From contig NZ_QFBC01000015.1 of the NCBI RefSeq assembly GCF_003122325.1, forward strand, positions 62,001 through 126,000: a DNA stretch of 64,000 nucleotides, written 5' to 3'. This document shows, piece by piece, positions 33,942 through 42,888 of the stretch. Position 1 is the stretch's first letter. Each line of letters begins with the position of its first letter. This stretch comes from Rhizobium album (GTDB lineage: Bacteria > Pseudomonadota > Alphaproteobacteria > Rhizobiales > Rhizobiaceae). Position numbers and translations under genes: made by a program. Under the pieces are notes generated by a model, which made no database searches, was not told where the DNA came from, and worked only from the letters and a program-made list of their open reading frames with translations.

Positions 33942-36900
33942 TCATTCCGCCGGTTGCGCCGTTTGCTCCGCAACGGGTTCGCTCTTGTGGCCGGTCTTGC
34001 CGAAAAGCTTCATGACGAACACGAAGAAAACCGGAACGAAGAAGATGGCGAGAACGGTGGCGGAGATCATGCCGCCGAGAACGCCGGTGCCGATGGCATT
34101 CTGGCTGGCGGCGCTGGCGCCGGTGGCGATCGCCAGCGGCACGACGCCGAGCGTGAAGGCGAGCGAGGTCATCAGGATCGGCCGGAACCGCAGTTGGCAG
34201 GCCTCGATCGTCGCTTCCAGCAGAGGCTTGCCCTCTGCCCGCAGATCCTTGGCGAATTCGACGATCAGGATGGCGTTCTTGGCGGAAAGCCCGATGATGG
34301 TGATCAGGCCGACCTTGAAGTAGACATCGTTCGGCATGTCGCGCAGCATGACGGCGACGACCGAACCGATGACGCCGAGCGGCACCACGAGCATGACCGA
34401 CAGTGGGATGCTCCAGCTTTCGTAGAGGGCGGCCAAAAGCAGGAAGATGAACAGGATCGTCAGGCCGACGAGCATCGGCGCCTGCGAACCGGACTGGATT
34501 TCCTGCAGCGACTGGCCTGACCATTCATAGCCGAAGCCTGTCGGCAATTGGGCCGCCAGCCGCTCCATTTCGGCGATCGCCGCACCGGAGGAATAGCCGG
34601 GCGCGGCATTGCCGGCGATGCGCACCGCCGGATAACCGTTGTAGCCCACCACCTGCGCCGGTCCCTTGGTCCAGTCGACGGTAGCGAAGGAGCGCAGCGG
34701 CACCATGCCGCCGGCGGCGTTCGGCACGTTGAGGTTCAGGATGCCGTCGGCGCTCATGCGCTGGTACTGGTCGGCCTGCACCGTGACGCGCTGCATGCGG
34801 CCGGCATTGGGGAAGTCGTTGATGTAGGTCGAGCCGAGGTTCGCCGAAATCGTCGAGTTGATGTCGGCAAAGGTCACGCCGAAGGTGTTGGCCTTCTCGC
34901 GATCGATGTTGAGGTTGAGCTGTGCCGCATCCGGCATGCCTTCGATGCGCATGCCGACGAGGATGGGGCTTTGGCCGGCGGCGGCCATCAACTGGCCTGC
35001 CGCGGCACTGAGCGCCGTGGCACCCGCGCCGGACCGGTCCTGGAGACGGAAGGTGAAGCCGCCGGAGTTGCCGAGGCCCTGGATCGGCGGCGGCGACAAC
35101 GCAAAGGTCAGGGCGTCGCGAAGGCCGAAGAGCTGGCCGTTGGCGCGCCCGGAAATCGCGTCGGCGGAATCGTTGGGGCCACGCTCCTTCCAGTCCTTCA
35201 GCGTCACGAAGGCGAGGCCGGCATTGTCGCCGAAGCCCGAGAAGCTGAAGCCGCTGATCATCGTCCGCTGGTCGACGGCCGGCTCCTGCGCGAAAATCTG
35301 GTCGACGCGGTCGGCGACGCTCAAGGCGCGGTTGGCGCTGGCTTCCGCCGGAGCCTGCATGTCGACGATGATGTAGCCCTGGTCCTCGTTCGGCAGGAAC
35401 GAACTCGGTAACTGCAGGAAGAGGTAGGCCAGCCCGCCGACGATGGCGAGATAGATCACCATGAAGCGCCCGGCGCGGTGCACCAGGAAGCCGACGGCGC
35501 CGGCATATTTGCGGGTGCCGGCGTCGAAGCGTCTGTTGAACCAGCCGAAGAAGCCTTTCTTCTCGTGGTGCCCCTGCTTGATGGGTTTCAGGAAGGTGGC
35601 GCAGAGCGCCGGCGTCAGCGACAAGGCGAGCAGGCCGGAGAACAGGATCGAGACGACCATGGTCAGGCTGAACTGCTGGTAGATGACGCCGACGGCGCCG
35701 GGGAAGAAGGCCATGGGAATGAAGACGGCCGTCAGCACCAGCGTGATGCCGATGATGGCGCCCGATATCTGCGACATCGCTTTCCTGGTTGCCTCCCGCG
35801 GCGACAGGCCTTCCTCGGCCATGATGCGTTCGACGTTTTCGACCACGACGATGGCGTCGTCGACGAGAATGCCGATCGCCAGCACCATGGCGAACATGGT
35901 GAGCACGTTGATGGAAAATCCGCTGGCATACATGATGGCGCAGGTGCCGAGCAGGGCGACCGGCACCACCAGCGTCGGAATCAGCGTGTAGCGGAAATTC
36001 TGCAGGAAGATGAACATAACCACGAAAACCAGCACGATGGCTTCGATCAGCGTATGGATCACCTTTTCGATCGACACCGCCACGAAGGGCGAGGTGTCGT
36101 AGGGCACGATATGTTTCAGCCCCGGCGGGAAGAAGCGCGAAAGCTCGTCCATCTTGTCACGCACGGCGCCGGCGGTTTGCATGGCGTTACCGGTGGGCGA
36201 CAGCTGGATGGCGAGCGCTGCGGCCGGCTGGCCGTTGATCTTGGTCTCGAAATTGTAGGTTTCCGCACCGACTTCGATGCGGGCGACGTCGCGCAGGCGC
36301 ACCGAGGAACCGTCCGGATTGGCGCGCAGGACGATGGCGCCGAACTCTTCCGGCGACGACAACTGGCCCTTGACGAGAACGCTGGCGGAAATCTGCTGGT
36401 TGATCGGGTTCGGCCGGGCGCCGATGCGGCCTGCCGCGACCTGGGCGTTCTGGGCGCTGATGGCATTGTTGATATCGGCGGCGGACAGGTTGAGGCCGAC
36501 CATCTTGTCCGGATCGATCCAGATGCGCATGGCGCGCTGGCTCGCAAAGATCTGCGCACGGCCGACGCCGGGAAGGCGCTGCAGTTCGCCGAGCACGTTT
36601 CTCTGCAGGTAGTCGCCGAGGGAAACGACGTCGGTGTTGCCGTCGGTGGAGACCAGCGCGATGAGCATGAGGAAGCCCGTACCGGCCTCTTCCACCTCGA
36701 CACCCTGCTGGGTGACGACCCGCGGCAATCGCGCCTCGACGCGACGCACGGCATTCTGAACGTCGATCGAGGCCTGTCCGGAATCAATGCCGGGTTCGAA
36801 GGTCGTGGTGATCTGCACCATGCCGGAGGAATCCGAGGTGGATTCGAAATAGATCACCCCGTCGACGCTGTTGAGCTCCTGCTCGATCGGCGCGGTGACG

Positions 36901-37079
36901 CTTTGGTAGATCTCTTCGGACGAGGCGCCGGGATAGGTCGTCGTCAGGGTGATCTGCGGCGGGGCGACGTTCGGATATTGCGCCACGGGCAGCAACGGAA
37001 TGGCGATGACGCCGCCGATCATGATGAAGATGGCGACGACCCATGCGAAGATGGGCCTGCCGATAAAGAACTGGGCCAT
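33942..37079 (-). CDS. RND multidrug efflux pump, AcrB/MexB type
   Basis: A 1045-residue inner-membrane pump with the full HAE1 layout: MAQFFIGRPIFAWVVAIFIM at the N-terminus, two large periplasmic loops and 12 membrane helices. The proton-relay region GILVDDAIVVVENVERIMAEE (partly shown) is in helix 4, and helix 10-12 sequences such as VGLITIIGLSAKNAIL are present. It pumps drugs, bile-like or plant compounds through adaptor and outer-membrane channel. The genome context (adaptor upstream, TetR downstream) resembles Agrobacterium ameAB-ameR. No outer-membrane factor gene is in the operon. Confidence 0.95.
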   Translation of the reverse strand: MAQFFIGRPIFAWVVAIFIMIGGVIAIPLLPVAQYPNVAPPQITLTTTYPGASSEEIYQSVTAPIEQELNSVDGVIYFESTSDSSGMVQITTTFEPGIDSGQASIDVQNAVRRVEARLPRVVTQQGVEVEEAGTGFLMLIALVSTDGNTDVVSLGDYLQRNVLGELQRLPGVGRAQIFASQRAMRIWIDPDKMVGLNLSAADINNAISAQNAQVAAGRIGARPNPINQQISASVLVKGQLSSPEEFGAIVLRANPDGSSVRLRDVARIEVGAETYNFETKINGQPAAALAIQLSPTGNAMQTAGAVRDKMDELSRFFPPGLKHIVPYDTSPFVAVSIEKVIHTLIEAIVLVFVVMFIFLQNFRYTLIPTLVVPVALLGTCAIMYASGFSINVLTMFAMVLAIGILVDDAIVVVENVERIMAEEGLSPREATRKAMSQISGAIIGITLVLTAVFIPMAFFPGAVGVIYQQFSLTMVVSILFSGLLALSLTPALCATFLKPIKQGHHEKKGFFGWFNRRFDAGTRKYAGAVGFLVHRAGRFMVIYLAIVGGLAYLFLQLPSSFLPNEDQGYIIVDMQAPAEASANRALSVADRVDQIFAQEPAVDQRTMISGFSFSGFGDNAGLAFVTLKDWKERGPNDSADAISGRANGQLFGLRDALTFALSPPPIQGLGNSGGFTFRLQDRSGAGATALSAAAGQLMAAAGQSPILVGMRIEGMPDAAQLNLNIDREKANTFGVTFADINSTISANLGSTYINDFPNAGRMQRVTVQADQYQRMSADGILNLNVPNAAGGMVPLRSFATVDWTKGPAQVVGYNGYPAVRIAGNAAPGYSSGAAIAEMERLAAQLPTGFGYEWSGQSLQEIQSGSQAPMLVGLTILFIFLLLAALYESWSIPLSVMLVVPLGVIGSVVAVMLRDMPNDVYFKVGLITIIGLSAKNAILIVEFAKDLRAEGKPLLEATIEACQLRFRPILMTSLAFTLGVVPLAIATGASAASQNAIGTGVLGGMISATVLAIFFVPVFFVFVMKLFGKTGHKSEPVAEQTAQPAE

Positions 37080-37091
37080 GATGGGGGATCC

Positions 37092-38300
37092 TTACTCGCT
37101 CGCCGCCGCGGCCTGTTCCGCGGATTTTGTCTTCGAATCGTCGCCGGCCGGTTCTGCCGCCGGCGTGGCTACCCACGGTTCCGGCTTGACGATGGCGCCG
37201 GGCGCGGTCTTCTGGAAACCTTCCGCGACGACGCGGTCGCCGGCCTTGAGGCCCTGGGCAATGACGTAGCGGTTGCCGATGATGCGGCCGACGACGACAG
37301 TGCGCTGTTCGACCTTGTTTTCCGCATTGACGATCAGGACGCTGGCCTGGCCGCCGGCATCACGCTGAACGGATTGCTGCGGCACGGCCAGGGCGGATTT
37401 TTCCACGCCCTGCTCGATCTGCACCCGCACATACATGCCCGGAAGCAGGTCGTCGTCGGGATTGGGGAATTCGCCGCGCAATGTCACCTGGCCGGTCGTC
37501 GCATCGACGGCGGCTTCGGAAAACAACAGGCGGCCCGGCGCGCCGTAACGCGTGCCGTCGTCCAGAACCAGTTGCACCTCCGCCTCGTTCTTGCCGGTCA
37601 TCAACTGACCGTCCTGCAAGGCCTTGCGCAGGCGGATGAGGTCGGCAGCCGGCTGGGTGAAGTCGGCATAGATCGGATCGAGCTGCTGGATGGTCGCCAG
37701 GTTTTCGGTGCCGTTGGCATTGACCAGCGCGCCTTCGGTGATCAGCGCCCGGCCGATGCGGCCGCTGATCGGCGCCTTGACTTCGGCATATTGCAGATTG
37801 AGCTGGGCTTCCGCCAGCGATGCCTGGGCCGCCGCGACGTCGGCATCCGCCTGGGCGAGCAGGGCGACGGCATTGTCGATTTCCTGCTGCGAGGCGACGT
37901 TCGATTTGCGCAGGCGCTCCTGACGGTCGGCCGTCTGGCGTGCCTGCAGGCGGGAGGCCTCGGCCTTGCGCAGCAGCGCCTGGGCGCTGTCGACACGGAC
38001 TTTGAAGGGAGCGGGATCGATGCGGTAAAGCACGTCACCTTCCTTGACCAGCGAACCTTGCTCGAAAACCCGCTCGACAAGGATGCCGGAGACGCGCGGA
38101 CGCACTTCCGCGAGACGTGTCGGCGCAATGCGGCCCGGCAATTCGTTGACGATCGGCAGCGCCTCTTCGGCGACCAGCACGATACCGACTTCGGCGGGGG
38201 GCATCGCCGGGGGTGCAGCGGCTTCTTCCTTCTGGCACCCCGCCAACAATGCCATGCCGCATCCCAAAACGATGGCAGCACCCAGTTTTCCCGCCCGCAT
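37092..38300 (-). CDS. RND efflux periplasmic adaptor lipoprotein, AcrA/MexA type
   Basis: A 402-residue adaptor. The N-terminus MRAGKLGAAIVLGCGMALLA ends in the lipobox LLAGC, so the cysteine should be lipid-modified. Next come the lipoyl-like half-motifs around GRIAPTRLAEVRPRVSGIL and YAEVKAPISGRIGRALI, an alanine-rich alpha-hairpin between them, and an acidic Ala/Lys-rich tail. ATG 38300 has GGAG 6 bases upstream; ATG 38318 would add MLVETF. It is the first gene of the operon and sits 12 bases before the pump gene. Confidence 0.93.
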   Translation of the reverse strand: MRAGKLGAAIVLGCGMALLAGCQKEEAAAPPAMPPAEVGIVLVAEEALPIVNELPGRIAPTRLAEVRPRVSGILVERVFEQGSLVKEGDVLYRIDPAPFKVRVDSAQALLRKAEASRLQARQTADRQERLRKSNVASQQEIDNAVALLAQADADVAAAQASLAEAQLNLQYAEVKAPISGRIGRALITEGALVNANGTENLATIQQLDPIYADFTQPAADLIRLRKALQDGQLMTGKNEAEVQLVLDDGTRYGAPGRLLFSEAAVDATTGQVTLRGEFPNPDDDLLPGMYVRVQIEQGVEKSALAVPQQSVQRDAGGQASVLIVNAENKVEQRTVVVGRIIGNRYVIAQGLKAGDRVVAEGFQKTAPGAIVKPEPWVATPAAEPAGDDSKTKSAEQAAAASE

Positions 38301-38324
38301 AAACGTCTCCACAAGCATGATCCA

Positions 38325-38350
38325 ATATACATACATTCTGATATGTATAT
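38325..38350 (-). promoter_or_regulatory. AcrR/TetR-type operator upstream of the RND operon
   Basis: ATATACATA (38325-38333) and TATGTATAT (38342-38350) form a perfect 9-bp inverted repeat around an 8-base centre. The TACATACATT half resembles the known AcrR operator of E. coli acrAB. It lies 7 to 33 bases upstream of the adaptor's first possible ATG, in an AT-rich block in otherwise GC-rich DNA. It is the natural site for the TetR protein encoded at 33317. Confidence 0.7.
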
Positions 38351-38456
38351 CGATATTGCAGTGCGCCATGGTTTTGCAAGTGAAAAAATCGTGAGTGCCT
38401 GCCGATGACGTCGAACTCCGCAGGCGCGTGGCGAAAGAAAGATTGTCGGCTTCCGG

Positions 38457-38485
38457 TTGACATTGCATAACGCCAGACGTGGATT
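38457..38485 (+). promoter_or_regulatory. Possible promoter of mannonate dehydratase gene
   Basis: A consensus TTGACA at 38457-38462 is followed 17 bases later by TGGATT (38480-38485), a weak -10. The start codon is about 80 bases downstream. Only the -35 box is convincing. Confidence 0.3.
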
Positions 38486-38563
38486 GGGCTTGGGCAGGAT
38501 AGTGGCTTGGCGTATCTACGCACCTGCCATCTCCTGGGAATGGCAATCGAAGGGGAGGAAAAC

Positions 38564-39781
38564 ATGCGGCAGACATGGCGCTGGTTCGGGCCGAAGGACC
38601 TGGTTTCGGTCGATGACATGATGCAGGCGGGCGTGGAGGGGGTGGTGTCCGCTCTCCACCATGTTCGCACCGGGGCGGTCTGGAGCCCCGAGGACATTGC
38701 CAGGAGGCAGGGCGAGATCGCCCGCATGACGGACGGCGCCCCTTCGGGCCTGAAATGGGAAGTCGTCGAAAGCCTGCCGATGTCGGAAGACATCAAGAAG
38801 CAGAAGGGGGACTGGAAGGCACATATCGCCGCCTACAAGCAGTCACTCGCCAATCTCGCCGCCGCCGGCATCGAAGTCGTCTGCTACAATGTCATGCCGG
38901 TGCTCGACTGGACGCGTACCGATCTCGCCTACCGGCTGGCGAACGGCGCGACCTGCATGCGCTTCGATCTTATCGATTTCGCCGCCTTCGACATCCACAT
39001 CCTGGAACGGCCGGGTGCATCGGAAGACTTTCCCGAAGAGGTGGTCGGGGAGGCAGGGCGCCGTTTCGCCGGCATGTCGGATGCGCGCCGCAGCGAACTG
39101 GCCCGCAACGCGGTATTCGGTCTGCCGGGCGCTGCCGAGAATTTTACGCTGGAGGATGTGCGCCGCCACCTCGCCGAATATGCCGGCCTGTCCGGCGAAA
39201 CGCTCCGGGCGCATCTCGTCGATTTCCTCTCGGAGGTGGGGCCGGTGGCGCAAAAGCTCGGCGTCCGGATGTGCTGCCATCCGGACGATCCGCCGTTCCC
39301 GCTGCTGGGCCTGCCGCGGGTGATGTCGACGGAAGCGGACTACAGGACCGTCATGGAGGCGGTGGACATACCCGCCAACGGCATAACGCTCTGCTCCGGT
39401 TCGCTGGGGTCGCGGCCGGACAACGATCTGCCCGGCATGATGGAGCGGCTCGGCGACCGGGTGCACTTTCTCCATCTGCGCAATGTCCGGCGCGAGAGCG
39501 GTGCCGTCATGGGGAGCTTCTACGAGGCCGAACACCTCGGCGGCGGCACGGACATGGTGGCGCTCATCGCCGCGGTGCTGCGGCAGGAGCGAAAGCGCCG
39601 CGCCGCGGGGCGCACGGACGTGTCGATCCCGATGCGTCCCGACCACGGCCAGGACATTCTCGACGACCACAAGCGCAAGACGCAGCCCGGTTACCCTTCC
39701 ATCGGGCGACTGAAAGGACTGGCCGAACTGCGCGGCATCATGACCGCGCTCGACCATCCCGTGGAAGGACTGTCCCGCTGA
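38564..39781 (+). CDS. uxuA: Mannonate dehydratase
   Basis: 405 residues. The enzyme converts D-mannonate to 2-keto-3-deoxygluconate in hexuronate breakdown. Typical sequence: MRQTWRWFGPKDLVSVDDMM at the start, IEVVCYNVMPVLDWTRTDL, the metal-site region GVRMCCHPDDPPFP, HFLHLRNV and MRPDHGQD near the end. The start at ATG 38564 has AGGGGAGG upstream; a longer frame from 38507 is not family-like. It is alone on the plus strand, convergent with a LacI-family regulator and close to a CUT2 sugar operon. All of these could belong to one uronate or related regulon. Confidence 0.95.
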   Translation: MRQTWRWFGPKDLVSVDDMMQAGVEGVVSALHHVRTGAVWSPEDIARRQGEIARMTDGAPSGLKWEVVESLPMSEDIKKQKGDWKAHIAAYKQSLANLAAAGIEVVCYNVMPVLDWTRTDLAYRLANGATCMRFDLIDFAAFDIHILERPGASEDFPEEVVGEAGRRFAGMSDARRSELARNAVFGLPGAAENFTLEDVRRHLAEYAGLSGETLRAHLVDFLSEVGPVAQKLGVRMCCHPDDPPFPLLGLPRVMSTEADYRTVMEAVDIPANGITLCSGSLGSRPDNDLPGMMERLGDRVHFLHLRNVRRESGAVMGSFYEAEHLGGGTDMVALIAAVLRQERKRRAAGRTDVSIPMRPDHGQDILDDHKRKTQPGYPSIGRLKGLAELRGIMTALDHPVEGLSR

Positions 39782-39820
39782 AGGCATTGCGGCGCATGCC
39801 CTCCGGCATGGCCGCATGTG

Positions 39821-40876
39821 TCATCGCATCGTGCTTTCGCGGATCTGCAGCTCGAAACCGAGATCGACGATCGCGGGTGACACCGCCCGGTCCGCCAGGC
39901 GGTCCCGAACCATCTGCACCGAGCGCCGGCCGATGTCGTAGCGGGGCGTGCGCACGCTGGTCAGCGGCGGATGGGCGACGCGCATCATGTCGAGGTCGTT
40001 GAAGCCGCAGATGCCCATGCGTTGCGGCACGGCGATAGCCGCCCGCTGGCATTCGAAAAGCACACCCATGGCGAGATCGTCATTGTTGCAGAAGACCGCA
40101 TCGAGATCATGGGCCTTGGCGAGCGCATCGGCCAGCAACTGGCCGCCCAGCGGCATGCTTGACGGGGTCAGGGTGGTCGTCACCAGCTTGGGATCGAAGA
40201 GCCGTGCCTCCTCCATCGCCCAGCGATACCCCGCAAGGCGGCGCTGCGAGCGCGGATCCATGCGGGCGCCGATGAAGCCGATCCGGCGATAACCGGCCTC
40301 CAGCAGATGATTGGTCGCCGTCTTGCCGCCTTCGAAATGCGAAAAGCCGACCAGCATGTCGACCGGGTCCTCGCCAAGCTCCATGATCTGGACGACCGGG
40401 CAGCCGGCCGTTTCGAGCAGCTTGCGGGTCGTTTCCGTCTGGTCGACGCCGGAAACGATCAGGGCCGACGGCCGCTGGCTGAGGAACATGCGAACGAGGC
40501 GTTCCTCCTCGCGCGGGGAATAGTGGGTATTGCCCATCAGGATCTGCAGCGGGCTTTCACCGAGTTCGTCATAGATCCCGCGCACCGTGTCGGCGAAGAC
40601 GATGTTGGTCAGCGACGGCACGAGAACGCCGATGACATCGGCCCGCGACGAGGCGAGCGCCCGGGCATTGGGGTCTGGCGCATAACCGAGCTGCACGACC
40701 GCCGTGTCGATCTGGGCGCGCAATTCCGCCGAGACGAGCGACGGATCGCGAAGCGCCCGCGACACCGTGATCGCGGCGACGCCGGCGAGCTTGGCGACGT
40801 CGGCGATGGTGGGGCGGCCGCTGCTGCGCCGGCTCACCTTGCGGTTCTGGTTCCTGGAAACGATGTCGTCGCCCAC
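39821..40876 (-). CDS. LacI-family transcriptional regulator (GntR-like)
   Basis: 351 residues from GTG 40876, which has GGGGAG 5 bases upstream. ATG 40897 and earlier starts would add non-family residues. The DNA-binding part reads RPTIADVAKLAGVAAITVSR and ALRDP, and the hinge follows. The effector domain (IGVLVPSLTNIVFADTVRGI onward) is the periplasmic-binding fold sensing a sugar or sugar acid. Best candidate targets are the two TAGCGCTA palindromes at 41393 and 41519 in front of the sugar operon. Confidence 0.88.
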   Translation of the reverse strand: MGDDIVSRNQNRKVSRRSSGRPTIADVAKLAGVAAITVSRALRDPSLVSAELRAQIDTAVVQLGYAPDPNARALASSRADVIGVLVPSLTNIVFADTVRGIYDELGESPLQILMGNTHYSPREEERLVRMFLSQRPSALIVSGVDQTETTRKLLETAGCPVVQIMELGEDPVDMLVGFSHFEGGKTATNHLLEAGYRRIGFIGARMDPRSQRRLAGYRWAMEEARLFDPKLVTTTLTPSSMPLGGQLLADALAKAHDLDAVFCNNDDLAMGVLFECQRAAIAVPQRMGICGFNDLDMMRVAHPPLTSVRTPRYDIGRRSVQMVRDRLADRAVSPAIVDLGFELQIRESTMR

Positions 40877-41010
40877 GCTGGCTCCCCGCCTGAGCATCTG
40901 CGATGAAACCTGGGCACCGCAAATGCTCCATCCCATTGTTGTTTCGCAATTTCGAAAGCAACCGCACGCTTGCCGGAATTGCCCTAACTTTATGTTTTTG
41001 CCGCATTGTC

Positions 41011-41040
41011 CCACGCCGAAGCGATTCCGCTTCGGCGTGG
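41011..41040 (-). terminator. Hairpin after the tautomerase gene
   Basis: CCACGCCGAAGC (41011-41022) pairs with GCTTCGGCGTGG (41029-41040), extended by one G-C pair to 13 bp around a 4-base loop. It begins 7 bases past the tautomerase stop on the minus strand and ends before the LacI gene. A T-run is missing, so it may end transcription inefficiently or only stabilise the short mRNA. Confidence 0.55.
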
Positions 41041-41047
41041 AAATGCT

Positions 41048-41257
41048 CTAGCTGCGAAAGCGCAAGGCTTCGACATCGGTGCTGCCGAGATACCAGTTCC
41101 TCGCGTCAACCTCGTCGAAGACGATGGAGACTTCGCGTTCGGGAAGCCCGGTAACCTCGGCAATCGCCGCCGCGACCTTGCTGCTGACGGCAGCTTTTTT
41201 GCCTGAAGGATCATCCGCGAGTGTCTCGCGCACGATGGTGATGCGCACAAATGGCAT
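41048..41257 (-). CDS. 4-oxalocrotonate tautomerase-family protein
   Basis: A 69-residue protein beginning MPFVRITIV, so that Met removal exposes the catalytic Pro1 of the tautomerase superfamily. Relatives have a short beta-alpha-beta fold and act on enols or 2-oxo acids as oligomers. VTGLPEREVSIVFDEVDARN fits the family. It lies between the LacI gene and the divergent sugar operon, so a ketonisation step in sugar-acid breakdown is possible. Its length is normal for 4-OT proteins. Confidence 0.85.
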   Translation of the reverse strand: MPFVRITIVRETLADDPSGKKAAVSSKVAAAIAEVTGLPEREVSIVFDEVDARNWYLGSTDVEALRFRS

Positions 41258-41392
41258 TTCGAGCCTCCCGTCTCAACAATGTTTTGCGCTGCCGACGATA
41301 AGTCGCACCGCTTATCGGTAAATTCCGCAAACCGCCGTCGGCGGCTCTTGCCTCATGCCAGGATGACAGCCGGTTGCCGCCTCGGATGAAAC

Positions 41393-41404
41393 GATAGCGC
41401 TATC
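41393..41404. promoter_or_regulatory. LacI-family operator, distal
   Basis: GATAGCGCTATC is a perfect 12-bp palindrome with a central CG, the usual form of LacI/GalR sites. It shares the TAGCGCTA core with the site at 41519. Confidence 0.65.
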
Positions 41405-41518
41405 ATACGGAAAGTGATCGGCTTTTCGGAGAATCCGGCTTTTGAATGCCGAAATTCACTAATAATCATCGCCATTGCCTACCCTCCAGACCCACAAAAG
41501 CCCTTTACAATTTTCCAT

Positions 41519-41530
41519 GGTAGCGCTACC
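41519..41530. promoter_or_regulatory. LacI-family operator, proximal
   Basis: GGTAGCGCTACC is a perfect 12-bp palindrome with the same TAGCGCTA core as the distal site. The centres are 126 bp apart, about 12 helical turns, suitable for looping. It overlaps the region behind the possible -35 box at 41504. Confidence 0.65.
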
Positions 41531-41694
41531 CAAACAAAAGACAACCGCGTTTTTGGGAGGAGACCAGAACGCACCGTCTAGGGTGAACCGGGCATCCAGC
41601 GTGCCGATGCCGGTGCTGTTTACGACGTTCGACAGGAGGAAATTCTGTCGGCGGCGGAAGAGGTTATGGAGCGCGACAAAGGGAGGAAATGTCG

Positions 41695-42819
41695 ATGGTG
41701 AAATCAATCGCTGGCGGTATCGTTGCTGCTGCTGCATTCATGATGCTCGGGTCCGCGGCCTATGCCGAACCCGAAGTCGTTTCAGGACCGGCGGCCGAGC
41801 CGGAATGTTTCGCCCCCTGGTCGGCGGAAACGAAGTTTTTCAAGTTCCCGAAGAAGGACGGTCCCTATCGCATAGCGCTGGCGAACGGTTACATCGCCAA
41901 TACCTGGCGCATCCAGATGGTGCAGACGGCCAAGGCCTATGCCGCTCAGTCGGATGTCGCAGCCAAGCTGAAGGAATTCAAGGTCGTATCCACCGGCGAG
42001 GACGTGCCGGCGCAGATCTCGGCGATCAACAACTTCATCGATTCCGGCTATGACGCCATCGTCGTCAACGCCCAGAACCCGACGGCTTTCGCGCCGGTCA
42101 TCAAGCGGGCGAAGGAAGCCGGCGTCGTGCTCGTCGCCTTCGACAACATCCTCGACACCAAGGATGCGATCAACGTCAACGTCGACCAGAAGGGGCTGGG
42201 CGTGCTTTGGGGCGATTGGCTGGTCAAGCATCTGCCGAACGGCGGCAAGGTGCTCGAAGTGCGCGGCGTTGCCGGCACGTCGGTCGATACCGACCGCCAC
42301 AACGGTCTGCACGAGACATTCCAGGCGTCGGGCAAGACCTTCGAGGTCACCGAAGTCATGGGCAAATGGGATGATGGTGTCGCCCAGAAGGTGACGGCGG
42401 ATGCGATCGCCACCAGCGGCCCGTTCGACGGCATCACCGGCCAGGGCGGCGATACCGGCATCGTCCAGGCGATGATCGACGCCAAGCATCCCTTCGTGCC
42501 GTTCGGCGGCGAAACGGAGAACGGCTTCCGCAAGTTCTGCGCCAAGTTTGCCGGCGAAGGGCTGAAGTGCACCTCGGCGGGGTCCGGCCCAGCCCAGGTC
42601 GCGGTGGCGATCAAGACGGCGATCGCTGCCCTTGAAGGCCAGGTCGTGCCGCAGGAGGTCAAGCTGCCTCTGGCGATCGCCTCCGATCCCGATTTCAAGG
42701 AAGGCCAGGACTATTTCCCGACTGAATCCGACAACTTCTTCGTCGGCAATTCCTTCCCGACCTGCGGCATCAATTTCACCGCGCAGGAAATCATGGGGCA
42801 GACCAAGGAAAACCAATAA
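41695..42819 (+). CDS. Sugar ABC transporter substrate-binding protein (second CUT2 operon)
   Basis: 374 residues with a signal peptide (MVKSIAGGIVAAAAFMMLGS, cleavage after AYAE). The mature part has ALANGYIANTWRIQM, AQISAINNFIDSGYDAIVVN and GGDTGIVQAMIDAKHPFVPF, typical of ribose/xylose-type binding proteins (Peripla_BP_4). GGAGG at 41682-41686 is 8 bases from ATG 41695 but only 2 from ATG 41689, so I chose 41695. The ligand is unknown; uxuA and the tautomerase nearby hint at a sugar or sugar acid. Confidence 0.9.
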   Translation: MVKSIAGGIVAAAAFMMLGSAAYAEPEVVSGPAAEPECFAPWSAETKFFKFPKKDGPYRIALANGYIANTWRIQMVQTAKAYAAQSDVAAKLKEFKVVSTGEDVPAQISAINNFIDSGYDAIVVNAQNPTAFAPVIKRAKEAGVVLVAFDNILDTKDAINVNVDQKGLGVLWGDWLVKHLPNGGKVLEVRGVAGTSVDTDRHNGLHETFQASGKTFEVTEVMGKWDDGVAQKVTADAIATSGPFDGITGQGGDTGIVQAMIDAKHPFVPFGGETENGFRKFCAKFAGEGLKCTSAGSGPAQVAVAIKTAIAALEGQVVPQEVKLPLAIASDPDFKEGQDYFPTESDNFFVGNSFPTCGINFTAQEIMGQTKENQ

Positions 42820-42832
42820 GCCCGGCAAAATC

Positions 42833-42858
42833 GGGCACCGCACATCGGCGCGGTGCCC
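42833..42858 (+). other. Intercistronic hairpin after the sugar binding-protein gene
   Basis: GGGCACCGC (42833-42841) and GCGGTGCCC (42850-42858) pair over 9 bp with an 8-base loop, followed by CTTTC. It lies 13 bases after the stop and 30 bases before the ATPase gene. It probably gives partial termination or 3' protection, raising binding-protein levels. Confidence 0.55.
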
Positions 42859-42888
42859 CTTTCGGTATAACGGGACCTGGGGAACGCA

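Larger units (their letters stand above)
41258..41694 (+). promoter_or_regulatory. Control region of the second CUT2 operon
   Basis: These 437 bases separate the tautomerase (minus) and the binding-protein gene (plus). They hold two 12-bp palindromes (41393-41404 and 41519-41530, listed separately). A possible -35 box TTTACA at 41504-41509 has the second palindrome directly behind it. A leader of about 160 bases precedes the ATG. I see no small gene in the leader. Confidence 0.5.

Noticed and set aside
35478-38408. A 976-codon open frame on the plus strand
   Set aside because: It is antisense to the RND pump and adaptor and shows the same low-complexity His/Arg/Asp composition; the minus-strand genes are unmistakable.
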